42,402 bases of DNA, taken from the NCBI GenBank assembly GCA_024685135.1, contig JAIKWA010000038.1, forward strand, positions 1-42,402, written 5' to 3'. Below are positions 22,968-32,041 of this stretch, one piece after another. This DNA comes from Saccharofermentans sp. (GTDB taxonomy: Bacteria > Bacillota > Clostridia > Saccharofermentanales > Saccharofermentanaceae). The position numbers and the translations under genes were made by a program. The notes beneath the pieces are model-generated. The model saw only the letters and a program-made list of their open reading frames with translations. It did not search any database and was not told the DNA's origin. How positions within the stretch are numbered: position 1 is the first letter of the stretch; each line of letters opens with the position of its first letter.

Positions 22968-24794
22968 TTATAGAGCTGATGAGCTTCCTATCCTCGAGGC
23001 TCCCGCATCGATCATGGCCTTTGCGGCTTCGGCAGATCTTATGCCGCCTGCTGCCTTGACCTTAACGTCTCCCGTTACATGTGAAGCCATGAGGGCAACA
23101 TCTTGGGCGGTCGCGCCCGCAGTGCCGAAGCCCGTGCTGGTCTTTATGAAGTCAGCGCCTGCAAGGCTTACCGCTTCGCACATCCTGATCTTCTCTTCCT
23201 CAGTGAGATAGCAGGTCTCTATAATTACCTTGAGTATAGCGCCCTTGGCGTGGACTGCTTCTGCGATGAGCTTTATCTCTTCCTGCGCGAGGTCAAACCT
23301 CAAGTTCTTTACAAACCCGAGATTTATCACCATATCGATCTCTGACGCCCCGTTATCTACCGCATCGCAAGCTTCGAAGATCTTAACTGCCGTTGTTGAA
23401 TAACCGTTGGGGAACCCGATTACCGTGCAGATCTTAAGTCTGCCTCTTGCATATCTTGAGCCGAACTTTACATAAGAGGGCGGTATGCAGACTGAAGCGC
23501 AGCCTGACTCTATAGCCTTGTCTATAAGAGATCTTATATCTTCTTCGGTCGCAAACTGCTTTAAGTTCGTAAGGTCCACAAAAGATGCGATATTGCGTTT
23601 ATCCGGAGTGTTATCTATATCGGGAAGCGGCCTTACCAAATCTCTTTGCATAAGTGCCTTAAGCACGATGTTTGCTATATTGCCGAAGCCTATGAGCTCG
23701 CCCATATTGTGGGGGACCTTGTATCCTTCACCGTAGATAAGAAGCGGGATCGTCTCTCTTGAATGGTCTGTTGATGGGGTCGAAGGATCGCATCCGTGGT
23801 CTGCTGTGATGATGAGAAGGTCGTCTTCCTGCATCTTGCCGAGGAAGATTCCCAAAGCATCGTCCCATTCGTGCATCGCATTAGCGTAGCCTGCGATATC
23901 GTTTCTGTGGCCGTACTTCATGTCGAAGTCTACGAGGTTTACGAAGCAAAGACCGGTAAAGTCCCTACCCTGCATCTCAAGGAGCTTGTTTATGCCGTCA
24001 GTATTACCTGAAGTGGGATTGGATTCTGTTATGCCTCGGCCTGCAAAAAGGTCGTTTATCTTGCCGACGGATATGGTCTCGAAGCCGTATCCCTTGAGGA
24101 TCTCCATCATGGAAGATGAAGGGGGCTCGGCTGAGAAATCGTGCCTGCGCGCCGTCCTTGTGAAATTGCCTTCTTCGCCTGTGAACGGTCTTGCGATGAC
24201 CCTTCCGACATTGTCTGCTCCCGTCATGAAGGCTCTCGTCTTGGCGCAGATATCGTAGAGCTCTTCCAGGGGCACTATATCCTCATGCGCTGCTATCTGC
24301 AGCACGCTGTCTGCCGATGTATAGACAATGAGAGCGCCTGTCTCCATATGCTCCTTGCCGTAGTCTTTTATTACCTCGGTGCCGCTGTAGGGCTTGTTGC
24401 AGAGGATATCTCTTCCCGAGATCTTCCTAATCTCATCTAATACATAGTCCGGGAACCCGTCAGGGTATGTGGGCTGGGGCACGGCAGACATTATCCCCGA
24501 GATCTCCCAGTGGCCTATGGTGGAATCCTTGCCGCTCGAGACCTCGCGTACTATGCCGTAAGAGCCCATGACAGGCGGCATCTCCTCCACATTTGCCAGA
24601 TAGTCTCTTATCCTTGCATCGTATAGGCCGTCTATATCGAAAAGTCCCATCCTGCTCATGTTCGGGAAGGGCTTATAAGAATCTGACAGTACCGCTGCAA
24701 GGGTATTGCTGCCCCTGTCTCCAAACGAAGCCGCATCAGGCGCTATGCCTGTGCCAAAGCTGTCTAGCACAACCAAAAATACGCGTTTAGCCAT
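22968..24794 (-). CDS. Bifunctional phosphopentomutase / deoxyribose-phosphate aldolase fusion
   Basis: Residues 1 to about 395 are phosphopentomutase (DeoB): metal-binding D11 in VVLDSFGTG, the phosphorylated Thr T92 in GKDSTIGHWE, and the late metal site ITADHGCDPSTPSTDHSRE. Residues from about 400 to 608 are deoxyribose-phosphate aldolase (DeoC): ASFVDLTNLK, ASVCIPPSYV, D487 in EIDMVINLG, Schiff-base K551 in FIKTSTGF, and K580 in VKAAGG. The two reactions are consecutive: deoxyribose 1-phosphate to deoxyribose 5-phosphate, then to acetaldehyde and glyceraldehyde 3-phosphate. Each half is full length with its active-site residues, so this looks like a working fusion. No nucleoside phosphorylase or transporter gene is beside it. 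Confidence 0.93.
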   Translation of the reverse strand: MAKRVFLVVLDSFGTGIAPDAASFGDRGSNTLAAVLSDSYKPFPNMSRMGLFDIDGLYDARIRDYLANVEEMPPVMGSYGIVREVSSGKDSTIGHWEISGIMSAVPQPTYPDGFPDYVLDEIRKISGRDILCNKPYSGTEVIKDYGKEHMETGALIVYTSADSVLQIAAHEDIVPLEELYDICAKTRAFMTGADNVGRVIARPFTGEEGNFTRTARRHDFSAEPPSSSMMEILKGYGFETISVGKINDLFAGRGITESNPTSGNTDGINKLLEMQGRDFTGLCFVNLVDFDMKYGHRNDIAGYANAMHEWDDALGIFLGKMQEDDLLIITADHGCDPSTPSTDHSRETIPLLIYGEGYKVPHNMGELIGFGNIANIVLKALMQRDLVRPLPDIDNTPDKRNIASFVDLTNLKQFATEEDIRSLIDKAIESGCASVCIPPSYVKFGSRYARGRLKICTVIGFPNGYSTTAVKIFEACDAVDNGASEIDMVINLGFVKNLRFDLAQEEIKLIAEAVHAKGAILKVIIETCYLTEEEKIRMCEAVSLAGADFIKTSTGFGTAGATAQDVALMASHVTGDVKVKAAGGIRSAEAAKAMIDAGASRIGSSSAL

Positions 24795-24881
24795 TACCGT
24801 TACTCCCTTGATATTTTTACTTATTATAACAATCGTGGTATAGTCTTGCGGTAATCAAAGTATAATTTCAAAGGAATATTT
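24795..24881. promoter_or_regulatory. Divergent promoter region between deoB-deoC and the helicase gene
   Basis: A TATAAT lies at 24861-24866 on the plus strand, and another reads on the minus strand at about 24823-24828. Neither has a good -35 at 17 bases. The stretch must hold the start signals of both genes. Confidence 0.4.
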
Positions 24882-26012
24882 ATGAGCGATATAACTTCTT
24901 TTGGAGACCTTGATCTGTCTCCGGAGGTAATGCAGGCATTAAAGAAGATGGGTTGCACCAGACCTACGACCGTCCAGAAAGAGGCGATCCCTCTTCTTAT
25001 GGATAATATGAGCGTCATCGCAAAGGCGCCTACGGGAACGGGCAAGACCTTTGCCTTCGGTATCCCGATACTCGAATACTTAAATCTTGGCTACAAATAT
25101 GTGCAGGCACTTATACTGTGCCCCACAAGAGAGCTCGCGCTCCAGATCAATTCCGAATTAAAGCTCCTCGGCAAATACATTGAAGGCTTCAGGTCCGTAG
25201 CTCTTATTGGCGGGCAGGGGATGCACATACAGATAGAAAGATTAAACAAGCACCCTCAGGTGGTAGTTGCGACTCCCGGAAGACTTCTCGATATGTGCCA
25301 GAGAGGACATATCGACATCTCGCAGATCTATACCCTCGTCCTCGATGAAGCCGACGAGATGCTCAAGATGGGCTTTATAAAGGACATCAAGAGGATAATG
25401 GCATTGACGCCCCAAGACAAGCAGATCTGCCTGTTCTCGGCTACCATGCCCCGTGAGATCCAGGACATCACCTGGCAGTTCATGGAGGGCGCGGCAGAGA
25501 TAGATGTCATGCCCAAGGCCGAAGACCATCCGGACATCGAGCAGTACACCTTAGACTGCCCCACAAAGGATAAGATAAAGAACATACTCTATATAATGGA
25601 TAAAGAGCATATAAGGAAAGCCATAGTCTTCTGCAACACGAAGACGGAGGCTTCCAAGGTCTGCGAGAAGATGACGGGGGAAGGCGTTAAGGCAGACTGC
25701 CTGCACGGCGATGTATCCCAGGGCAAGAGAAACCGCGTAATGGATTCCTACAGAAGGGATAAGTTCGATGTATTAGTCGCTACTGATGTCGTTGCAAGAG
25801 GCATCGATGTCGATGACATAGAGGCTGTATTCAATTACGATATCCCCAAGGAGAACGAGCTCTACCTTCACAGGATAGGAAGGACGGCAAGAGCGGGCAA
25901 GCAGGGAAAAGCCTTTTCGCTCGTGTCATATATGGAGCAAAGCAGGATGGAAGAGATAATAAGGTATACCAAGGTAGACCCGAAGCCTTACGAGTTACCT
26001 GATCCTCTTTGA
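24882..26012 (+). CDS. DEAD-box ATP-dependent RNA helicase
   Basis: This 376-residue protein contains the Q motif (TSFGDLDLSPEVMQALKKMG ... PTTVQKEAIP), Walker A APTGTGKT, the PTRELALQ and TPGRLLD motifs, DEAD (VLDEADEMLKMGF), SAT, and the second-domain motifs VFCNTKTEA, DVVARGIDVD and HRIGRTARAG. It stops right after the second RecA domain, so it lacks the basic or RNA-binding tail seen in CshA/CshB or DbpA types. This suggests a general role in mRNA turnover or ribosome assembly (inference). Its last 18 bases overlap the end of the convergent trkH gene. Confidence 0.92.
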   Translation: MSDITSFGDLDLSPEVMQALKKMGCTRPTTVQKEAIPLLMDNMSVIAKAPTGTGKTFAFGIPILEYLNLGYKYVQALILCPTRELALQINSELKLLGKYIEGFRSVALIGGQGMHIQIERLNKHPQVVVATPGRLLDMCQRGHIDISQIYTLVLDEADEMLKMGFIKDIKRIMALTPQDKQICLFSATMPREIQDITWQFMEGAAEIDVMPKAEDHPDIEQYTLDCPTKDKIKNILYIMDKEHIRKAIVFCNTKTEASKVCEKMTGEGVKADCLHGDVSQGKRNRVMDSYRRDKFDVLVATDVVARGIDVDDIEAVFNYDIPKENELYLHRIGRTARAGKQGKAFSLVSYMEQSRMEEIIRYTKVDPKPYELPDPL

Positions 26013-27467
26013 GAATCTTGAGCGCAGGGAGCTCTTATATGTTCCCGGATATAAGAAGATTATGAGAGGGAAGAGCTCTAATCTGCCTGCGAGCATATCG
26101 AATATCAAAGTCCATTTGGACAAGATCCCGAAGAAAGAATAATTAGATGTAGGTCCGACGAGCGCAAGTCCCGGACCTATATTGTTTATGGTAGCTGCGA
26201 CTGCGGTAAAGTTCGTTACGAGGTCGTGGCTTTCTATGGATACCAATATCAGAGATGCGGTAAAGATCATGAGATAAGCAAAATAGAAGGTGGATACCGA
26301 CCTTACCATGTCGTTGTCTGCGGGCTTGCCGTCAAGGTGTATGGTCTTGATGGAGTTGGGGTGGATATAGCCTGCGACTTCTCTTGCAAAGGACTTGACC
26401 CTTATGATGAGACGCACCACCTTCATGCCGCCGCCCGTTGAGCCTGCGCAGGCTCCGACGAACATCAGTATGACGAGGATGCACTTGGATAAGGAAGGCC
26501 AGTTATCAAAGTCCTCTGTCGCATAACCCGTTGTCGTGATGACCGTTGCGACCTGGAAGGAAGCGTGTCTTATGGTCTCCATCACGCCGTCGTACATCTT
26601 GTGGATATTGATGGCGATAACGCCTATGGCGCTTACGATGATGAGAAGGTAGATCTTGACCTCCTCCATCTTGAAGCTCTTTGCTATCTGCTTTGAGATG
26701 ATGAGATAGTAGAAATTGAAGTTGACTCCGAAGAGCACCATGAACACGGTTACGACCCACTGTATTGCGGGAGAGTAGGAGGCAAAGCTGTCGTTCTTGA
26801 TGCCGAAGCCACCCGTACCTGCCGTACCGAAGGCCGAGCAGATGCTGTCAAACAAAGGCATCCTGCAGCAAAGGAGTACAACTATCTCGAGCACCGTGAG
26901 CGCTAAGTATATGAGGTAGAGGGCTTTTGCCGTCGACCTTACCTTGGGGACGAGCTTGCCTACGGAAGGTCCGGGGCTCTCCGCCTTCATGAGGTTTAAG
27001 TTGGTGCCGCCTGCCATAGGGACTACGGCCAGGAGGAATACGATAACGCCCATGCCGCCGATCCAGTGTGTCAGGGATCTCCACATGAGCGATATGTGGC
27101 TCATGCCCTCGACATTCGTGAGGATCGATGCTCCCGTCGTGGTAAAGCCCGATACGGTCTCGAAAACGGCATTTGTAAAGTCCGGGATCTCGCCCGTCAG
27201 CATGAAGGGGATACAACCGACAAGGGACATAACGATCCAGGATACCGCCGTGATAACGCAGCTGTCCTTTAAGAAAATCTTGGTGTTGGAAGGCTTTTTA
27301 AGAGAGAGCAGAAAGCCGATCGCGATGGAGGATACTGCGGTTATTATGTAAACCAGGACATTGTCCATCTCACGATACCAGATCCCCGCTACGATCGGAA
27401 TAGCCATAAGGGCTCCGAGGATTACCATAACCTTACCGGTTACGAAGATGTGCATCCTGTAATTCAT
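25995..27467 (-). CDS. trkH: Trk-type potassium uptake membrane subunit
   Basis: This 490-residue membrane protein of the TrkH/KtrB superfamily has four repeated pore segments. Recognisable pore-loop and helix blocks are FETVSGFTTTGASILT, SAFGTAGTGGFGI, ATVITTTGYATEDF and VAATINNIGPGLALVG, each with a filter Gly. It forms the K+ channel-like pore of a sodium- or proton-coupled uptake system gated by TrkA. The overlap with trkA is four bases (ATGA). It ends in a basic tail that overlaps the convergent helicase gene by 18 bases. Confidence 0.93.
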   Translation of the reverse strand: MNYRMHIFVTGKVMVILGALMAIPIVAGIWYREMDNVLVYIITAVSSIAIGFLLSLKKPSNTKIFLKDSCVITAVSWIVMSLVGCIPFMLTGEIPDFTNAVFETVSGFTTTGASILTNVEGMSHISLMWRSLTHWIGGMGVIVFLLAVVPMAGGTNLNLMKAESPGPSVGKLVPKVRSTAKALYLIYLALTVLEIVVLLCCRMPLFDSICSAFGTAGTGGFGIKNDSFASYSPAIQWVVTVFMVLFGVNFNFYYLIISKQIAKSFKMEEVKIYLLIIVSAIGVIAINIHKMYDGVMETIRHASFQVATVITTTGYATEDFDNWPSLSKCILVILMFVGACAGSTGGGMKVVRLIIRVKSFAREVAGYIHPNSIKTIHLDGKPADNDMVRSVSTFYFAYLMIFTASLILVSIESHDLVTNFTAVAATINNIGPGLALVGPTSNYSFFGILSKWTLIFDMLAGRLELFPLIIFLYPGTYKSSLRSRFSKRIR

Positions 27468-28837
27468 CGCAAAATATCCTGAAGCTCAGTGAAACCTTTC
27501 TGTGTAGTTACGATCATGACATTGTCGCCGACACTTATCTTGTCATTACCGGTCGGGATAATGAGCTTGCCGTTGTGGCTTATGAAGGAGACGATGACAT
27601 TGTTCTTGATAGCAAGGTCCTTAAGGGCTACTCCTACGACGGAAGACTCCTCCTTGACCTTGAATTCGACTGCTTCGGCATTGCCGTCCAAGAGCTGATA
27701 CATGACCTCTACGTTGGAACCGATGGAGGCCTGCTTTGCTCTTACATATGTGATTATGGTCTCGGCCGTTATGTACTTGGGGTAGATAACAGAGCCGAGG
27801 TTAAGGCTGTTTATAACCTTGGTGAAGGTGATCCTGTTGATCTTGGTTACGACCTTGGCATGAGATACGTTCTTGGCGTGAAGAGTGAGCATTATGTTCT
27901 CTTCGTCGATACCGGTAAGAGCAACGAGAGAATCCGTATCAGCGATGCCTGCTTCCTCAAGGAAGGTCGCATCGATGCCGTCGCCGTTTAAGATGGTTGC
28001 CTTGGGGAGCACGGTGCTCAGATACTCGCACCTTCTGGCATCCTTCTCGATGATCCTTACGGATATGCCGGACTTTAAGAGCTGGTCTGCGAGATAGAAG
28101 GCAGACTTACCGCCGCCGATGATCAGAGTGTCTCTTACGGCCTTGGTATTAAAGCCTATGGACTTGAGGAACTGAAGGCATACCTTACGCGAAGATACGA
28201 AGGATATGATGTCTCCGCCCTTAAGCACGAAGCTTCCGTTAGGGATGAATACTTCGCCGTCACGTTCTACACCTACGATTACGAGATTATTGGTTATATG
28301 CTTACCCAGATAAGCGATATCCTTGCCATCCAACATATTGTCCATGGGGAGCTTGATCTTGATAAGCTCAGCGCTTCCGTGGGCAAAGGTGTTTATGGAT
28401 ATTGCGGCAGGGAGGAACAGGAGGCGCGCAGCTTCTACCGCGGCCTCGAATTCCGGATTGATGATCATGTCTATGCCGAGTCTGCTGCGCAGATAGGGGA
28501 TCTCGTTGCCATAGTCGGGGTCTCTTACTCTTGCGATGGTCGATATATTGCCGTTGAACTGCTTTGCTATGGTGCAGCAGAGCAGATTGAGCTCGTCTGA
28601 ATCCGTGACCGCGATAAAGAGGTCAGCTTCAGACACGCCCGCTTCTTCAAGCGTCTCATGACTTGAGCCGGAACCTTGAAGTATCATGCAGTCGGCATTC
28701 TTCTGCATGTCCTCCAAGCGTTCTTCGCTCTTGTCTATCATGACTATGTTGTGACCTTCGTCAGTAAGCCTTACAGTCAGCGTACGGCCGACTTTACCAC
28801 AGCCTACGATGACTATCTTAAGTCCGACTTTGTTCAT
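27464..28837 (-). CDS. trkA: Trk potassium uptake NAD-binding gating subunit
   Basis: The 457 residues hold two RCK modules, as in TrkA. The first Rossmann motif is VIVGCGKVGRTL from about residue 9; the second is LIIGGGKSAFYLADQLL. Each module is followed by an RCK-C domain (for example VVGVALKDLAIKNNVIVSFI). It forms a cytoplasmic ring under TrkH that responds to NAD(H), ATP/ADP or, in some members, cyclic di-AMP. The ribosome binding site is GGGGGAG. The gene is 32 bases downstream of the His-rich GTPase gene on the same strand. Confidence 0.93.
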   Translation of the reverse strand: MNKVGLKIVIVGCGKVGRTLTVRLTDEGHNIVMIDKSEERLEDMQKNADCMILQGSGSSHETLEEAGVSEADLFIAVTDSDELNLLCCTIAKQFNGNISTIARVRDPDYGNEIPYLRSRLGIDMIINPEFEAAVEAARLLFLPAAISINTFAHGSAELIKIKLPMDNMLDGKDIAYLGKHITNNLVIVGVERDGEVFIPNGSFVLKGGDIISFVSSRKVCLQFLKSIGFNTKAVRDTLIIGGGKSAFYLADQLLKSGISVRIIEKDARRCEYLSTVLPKATILNGDGIDATFLEEAGIADTDSLVALTGIDEENIMLTLHAKNVSHAKVVTKINRITFTKVINSLNLGSVIYPKYITAETIITYVRAKQASIGSNVEVMYQLLDGNAEAVEFKVKEESSVVGVALKDLAIKNNVIVSFISHNGKLIIPTGNDKISVGDNVMIVTTQKGFTELQDILR

Positions 28838-28869
28838 CAGTAATTACTCCCCCACAAGACTGTAAGATA

Positions 28870-29973
28870 TTACAGGCCGAACAACTCCTTGACCTTATCC
28901 TTATTTACTTCTGAACCGATAACGCAGAGCTTACCGGTTACATCTGCAGGACCGGTCCTGACGTCGTGTTCTTCGGGAACGTAGTCGAAGTGGATCCACT
29001 TGCCGTCTTCGCCTGCTACGATACCCTTTGCACGGAGGATAGTGCCGTACTCGCCGGAATCGAGGCCCTTAAGAGCCTGCTCGATACCGTCTGCGGTAAA
29101 TGACTTGCTTGTCTCAAAGCCGATGGAATCGAAGATCTCATCAGCGTGATGGTGATGATGGTGCTCGTGATCATGATCGTGACAGCCGCATGTACAATCC
29201 TCACCGTGCTCATGCTCATGATCGTGGTGATGCTCATGCTCGCACTCTTCGTCATGCTCATGATGATGCTCATGTTCATGTTCATGTTCATGTTCGTGCT
29301 CGTGCTCATGATCATGATGATGGTGGTGATGCTCATGCTCGTGCTGCTCAGCTTCGAGGAGAGCCTGAGCCATATCAGCTGCAGTGATGGGCTCTTCGAT
29401 AGCCTTGAGGATCTGAACACCTGAGAGCTGGTCCCAGGGTGTTGTGATGATCTGTGAATGGTCGTTGATCTCCTTGATGAGAGATACGGCAGTATCGAGC
29501 TTATCCTGAGCGATACCGTCTGTACGGCTGAGGATTATGGTGCCTGCATATTTGATCTGGTTCTCGTAGAATTCCTTGAAGTTCTTGAGATACATCTTGC
29601 ACTTGGATGCGTCTATGACGGTAACTGTGCCGCAGATATCTGTGCCTTCAACGCGCTTAACGGCTGCAACTACGTCTGAGAGCTTGCCTACGCCTGAGGG
29701 TTCGATGAGGATACGGTCGGGGTCATACTTATCGATCACTTCCTTGAGGGCAGTGCCGAAGTCTCCTACGAGGCTGCAGCAGATGCATCCTGAGTTCATC
29801 TCAGTTATCTCGATGCCGGATTCCTTGAGGAAGCCGCCGTCGATGCCGATCTGGCCGAATTCGTTCTCTATAAGAACGAGCTTTGCTCCGTTATAGCCGT
29901 CTGAAATAAGCTTCTTGATGAGAGTTGTCTTACCGGCTCCCAAAAATCCGGAGAAAATGTCTACCTTTGTCAT
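28870..29973 (-). CDS. CobW/COG0523-family GTPase with long His-rich metal-binding segment
   Basis: This 367-residue GTPase has Walker A GFLGAGKTT (residues 9-17), the metal-binding CxCC motif GCICCS (C63, C65, C66), and LIEPSGVG. An SRTD segment stands where NKxD is usual. Residues from about 211 to 274 hold roughly 34 His plus Glu/Asp, with Cys residues at about 242-262. The CobW C-terminal domain follows. COG0523 proteins are metal chaperones or insertases, for zinc, cobalt, nickel or iron. The His-rich insert suggests storage or capture of zinc or nickel (inference). A second GTPase gene lies 33 bases upstream. Confidence 0.9.
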   Translation of the reverse strand: MTKVDIFSGFLGAGKTTLIKKLISDGYNGAKLVLIENEFGQIGIDGGFLKESGIEITEMNSGCICCSLVGDFGTALKEVIDKYDPDRILIEPSGVGKLSDVVAAVKRVEGTDICGTVTVIDASKCKMYLKNFKEFYENQIKYAGTIILSRTDGIAQDKLDTAVSLIKEINDHSQIITTPWDQLSGVQILKAIEEPITAADMAQALLEAEQHEHEHHHHHHDHEHEHEHEHEHEHEHHHEHDEECEHEHHHDHEHEHGEDCTCGCHDHDHEHHHHHHADEIFDSIGFETSKSFTADGIEQALKGLDSGEYGTILRAKGIVAGEDGKWIHFDYVPEEHDVRTGPADVTGKLCVIGSEVNKDKVKELFGL

Positions 29974-30006
29974 TTATATATTCCTTCTTTCTAAATTATA
30001 TATAAC

Positions 30007-30957
30007 CTAATTGAAATATATTATCACATTCTCAGGCTGTGATGTTATCGCGTAGTCTTCGACGTTGAGACAGGGAACGAGCATCTTCTGTCCGTTCTCG
30101 TCCTGATCTTCGAAGTATCCTACCGTGCCCGTTACCTTGAGCCACTGTCCCTTGGGGAAGTTGCTGCCGTATTTATATATGCAGATGATGCCCATGGGAG
30201 CTATATCCTCAGCGCAGCATGTATATGCCTCGCGCTGGAGTCCGAAGGCTCTGCCGTTCATCTCGGGCGGGCATACTGCCTGACCTATGAGAGATACTCT
30301 CTTGCCGTTATAACGCTGAGCATTATCGAAGGCATCCGTATAGAACAGACCGAAATCGTCTGCTGCGATATTGCAGGGATTCTGCTTAAGGTCGTAGGGG
30401 AGGTGGTCTTCTATCCTTATGATCTCCATATCCTTACTCAGGAAGTTGATCGATGCCGAGGGGTTGACCGCCTTGACCGAGCCTCTGAGCTTGGGGATGT
30501 TGTCCTTCTCGGGATCTACTCTGTTGAAGATGACGGTATCGCAGAATCTGTAGTAGTCTGCAAAGAATGTGCCCATATTCTTGTAGTAGTCGGCGTATGT
30601 AGAGCAGTCTACGATTACGATGGAAGCTGCGAGCATCCATCGCTCGGGAACGTCGACATTGTCGAAGAATTCCTTGGGGGACACGGAGCCGTTCCATTCG
30701 ATGAAGACAAGCTCAGGTCTGTATTTGCGCTCTATATCGAAGATGAGCTCCTTGGTGACCTCTTCAGTCTCGCAGTTTATGACCACCGGGTCTGACTTGG
30801 GATAGTTCTCTGCCAGGTATTCCTCTTCGCCCTCTTCGGTGTTGATGACGACGCTCTTGTGCCCGCCGAAGTTCTCCCCGTCAAGCCATGAGGATATGAC
30901 TGATGTCTTGCCGCTGCCTAAAAATCCTGTAAAGAAATAAACTAAACAATCGTCCAT
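30007..30957 (-). CDS. CobW-like GTPase fused to a DUF1980-like domain
   Basis: This 316-residue protein starts with TGFLGSGKTSVISSWL, the P-loop of CobW/P47K GTPases. It has ELVFIEWNGS in the switch region and FNRVD as base-recognition motif. The CxCC metal motif is missing: the position reads VVINCETEEV with one Cys. From about residue 215 the sequence changes to an OB-like segment (ISLIGQAVCPPEMNGRAFG; CCAEDIAPMGIICIYKYG; GQWLKVTGTVGYF). It resembles the C-terminal domain of DUF1980/TIGR03943 proteins, which are often encoded beside CobW GTPases. A fusion of the two is thus plausible. It is the first gene of the four-gene minus-strand operon. Confidence 0.75.
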   Translation of the reverse strand: MDDCLVYFFTGFLGSGKTSVISSWLDGENFGGHKSVVINTEEGEEEYLAENYPKSDPVVINCETEEVTKELIFDIERKYRPELVFIEWNGSVSPKEFFDNVDVPERWMLAASIVIVDCSTYADYYKNMGTFFADYYRFCDTVIFNRVDPEKDNIPKLRGSVKAVNPSASINFLSKDMEIIRIEDHLPYDLKQNPCNIAADDFGLFYTDAFDNAQRYNGKRVSLIGQAVCPPEMNGRAFGLQREAYTCCAEDIAPMGIICIYKYGSNFPKGQWLKVTGTVGYFEDQDENGQKMLVPCLNVEDYAITSQPENVIIYFN

Positions 30958-31042
30958 AAATAGTACCTCACATATTACGCATACTATTTTGTCCTCTATT
31001 TGTTATTATTTCAAGTAAAAAAAGGGTTACAATTTCTTTTAT

Positions 31043-32041
31043 ATGAATGAAGTCAACATAGGTAACATAAATCTGACAGATCCCGTATGCCTTGCGCCGA
31101 TGGCAGGCTTCTCGAGCCTTCCGTTCAGGATTATGTGCAAAAGGTTCGGAAGCTCCTACGCTCCGACCGAGCTTGCGAGCGCGAGATCGGTCAGGTTCAG
31201 TGGCATCGACAAGTCTTTCCGCTACATGCGAATAGACCCTGCAAGGGAAGGGATATCCGCGATACAGCTCTTCGGCTGCGAAGGTGAGGACTTCAAGGCC
31301 GCGATACTTGCGATATTCGAAGACCCGAGACTTACGGGAGTTTCCGTGATAGATATCAATATGGGCTGTCCGGTGCCCAAGGTCGTAAAGACCCATTCGG
31401 GTTCGTTCCTCATGACAGACCCCTGCCTTGCAGCGTCGATAGTAAGTGCCTGTAAGGAAGCGGTAAGGCAGGCGGGACGCGACACACCCGTCACGGTCAA
31501 GACGAGGATAGGCTTTGAAGCATCAGATAAGGGCTGCCCCGAACTTGCAAAGGCGGTATCTGAAGCCGGCTGCGATATGCTCTGCGTGCATGGCAGGACC
31601 AGGCCGCAGATGTATTCGGGCGAAGCGGATCTCGAAGCGATAGCATTGATGCGTGAAGCTGTAAGGCCTTCAGGCATACCGTTCTTTGCAAACGGCGATA
31701 TAACGGATGGAGCGAGCGCAAAGCATATGCTCGAGGTAACCGGCGCAGACGGCCTTATGGTAGGAAGAGCTGCAAGGGGCAATCCGATGGTCTTTGAGAA
31801 GATCTTAAGAGAGCTTAAGGGAGAGACTTATACGCCTCCCACGGATAAGATGCGCAAGGAGCTTCTCATGGAAGAACTCGAGGGAAGGCTTGAATACCTT
31901 CCCGAGAATATCGCCGTCAGGGAGATGAGATCCGTTATGCCTTTCTATGTTAAGGGCATGGACGGAGCTGCCACTCTCAAGACAAAGCTTTGCAGATGCA
32001 ATACGGTCCATGAGGTCAGGGAGGTTTTAGCACTTGAGTGA
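31043..32041 (+). CDS. dus: tRNA-dihydrouridine synthase
   Basis: The 332 residues form the FMN-binding barrel and helical C-terminal domain of Dus enzymes. Signatures are VCLAPMAGFSSLPFR, the catalytic-Cys motif DINMGCPVPKVVKTHSGS, VTVKTRIGF, CVHGRTRPQMYSG, FANGDITDG and GADGLMVGRAARGNP. It reduces uridines in the tRNA D-loop. It is closest in look to the DusB group common in Firmicutes. The ATG has no clear ribosome binding site, so leader-poor translation or a misjudged start are both possible, though the start fits the family. It overlaps the next gene by eight bases. Confidence 0.92.
   Translation: MNEVNIGNINLTDPVCLAPMAGFSSLPFRIMCKRFGSSYAPTELASARSVRFSGIDKSFRYMRIDPAREGISAIQLFGCEGEDFKAAILAIFEDPRLTGVSVIDINMGCPVPKVVKTHSGSFLMTDPCLAASIVSACKEAVRQAGRDTPVTVKTRIGFEASDKGCPELAKAVSEAGCDMLCVHGRTRPQMYSGEADLEAIALMREAVRPSGIPFFANGDITDGASAKHMLEVTGADGLMVGRAARGNPMVFEKILRELKGETYTPPTDKMRKELLMEELEGRLEYLPENIAVREMRSVMPFYVKGMDGAATLKTKLCRCNTVHEVREVLALE

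Noticed and set aside
29100..29424. Plus-strand open frames rich in Met/Val/Leu or Arg/His opposite the GTPase gene
   Set aside because: They are antisense shadows of the CAT/GAG-type His-Glu repeat, without ribosome binding sites.
30968..31396. Minus-strand 142-codon frame opposite dus
   Set aside because: It is a shadow of the conserved dus gene and starts without a ribosome binding site.
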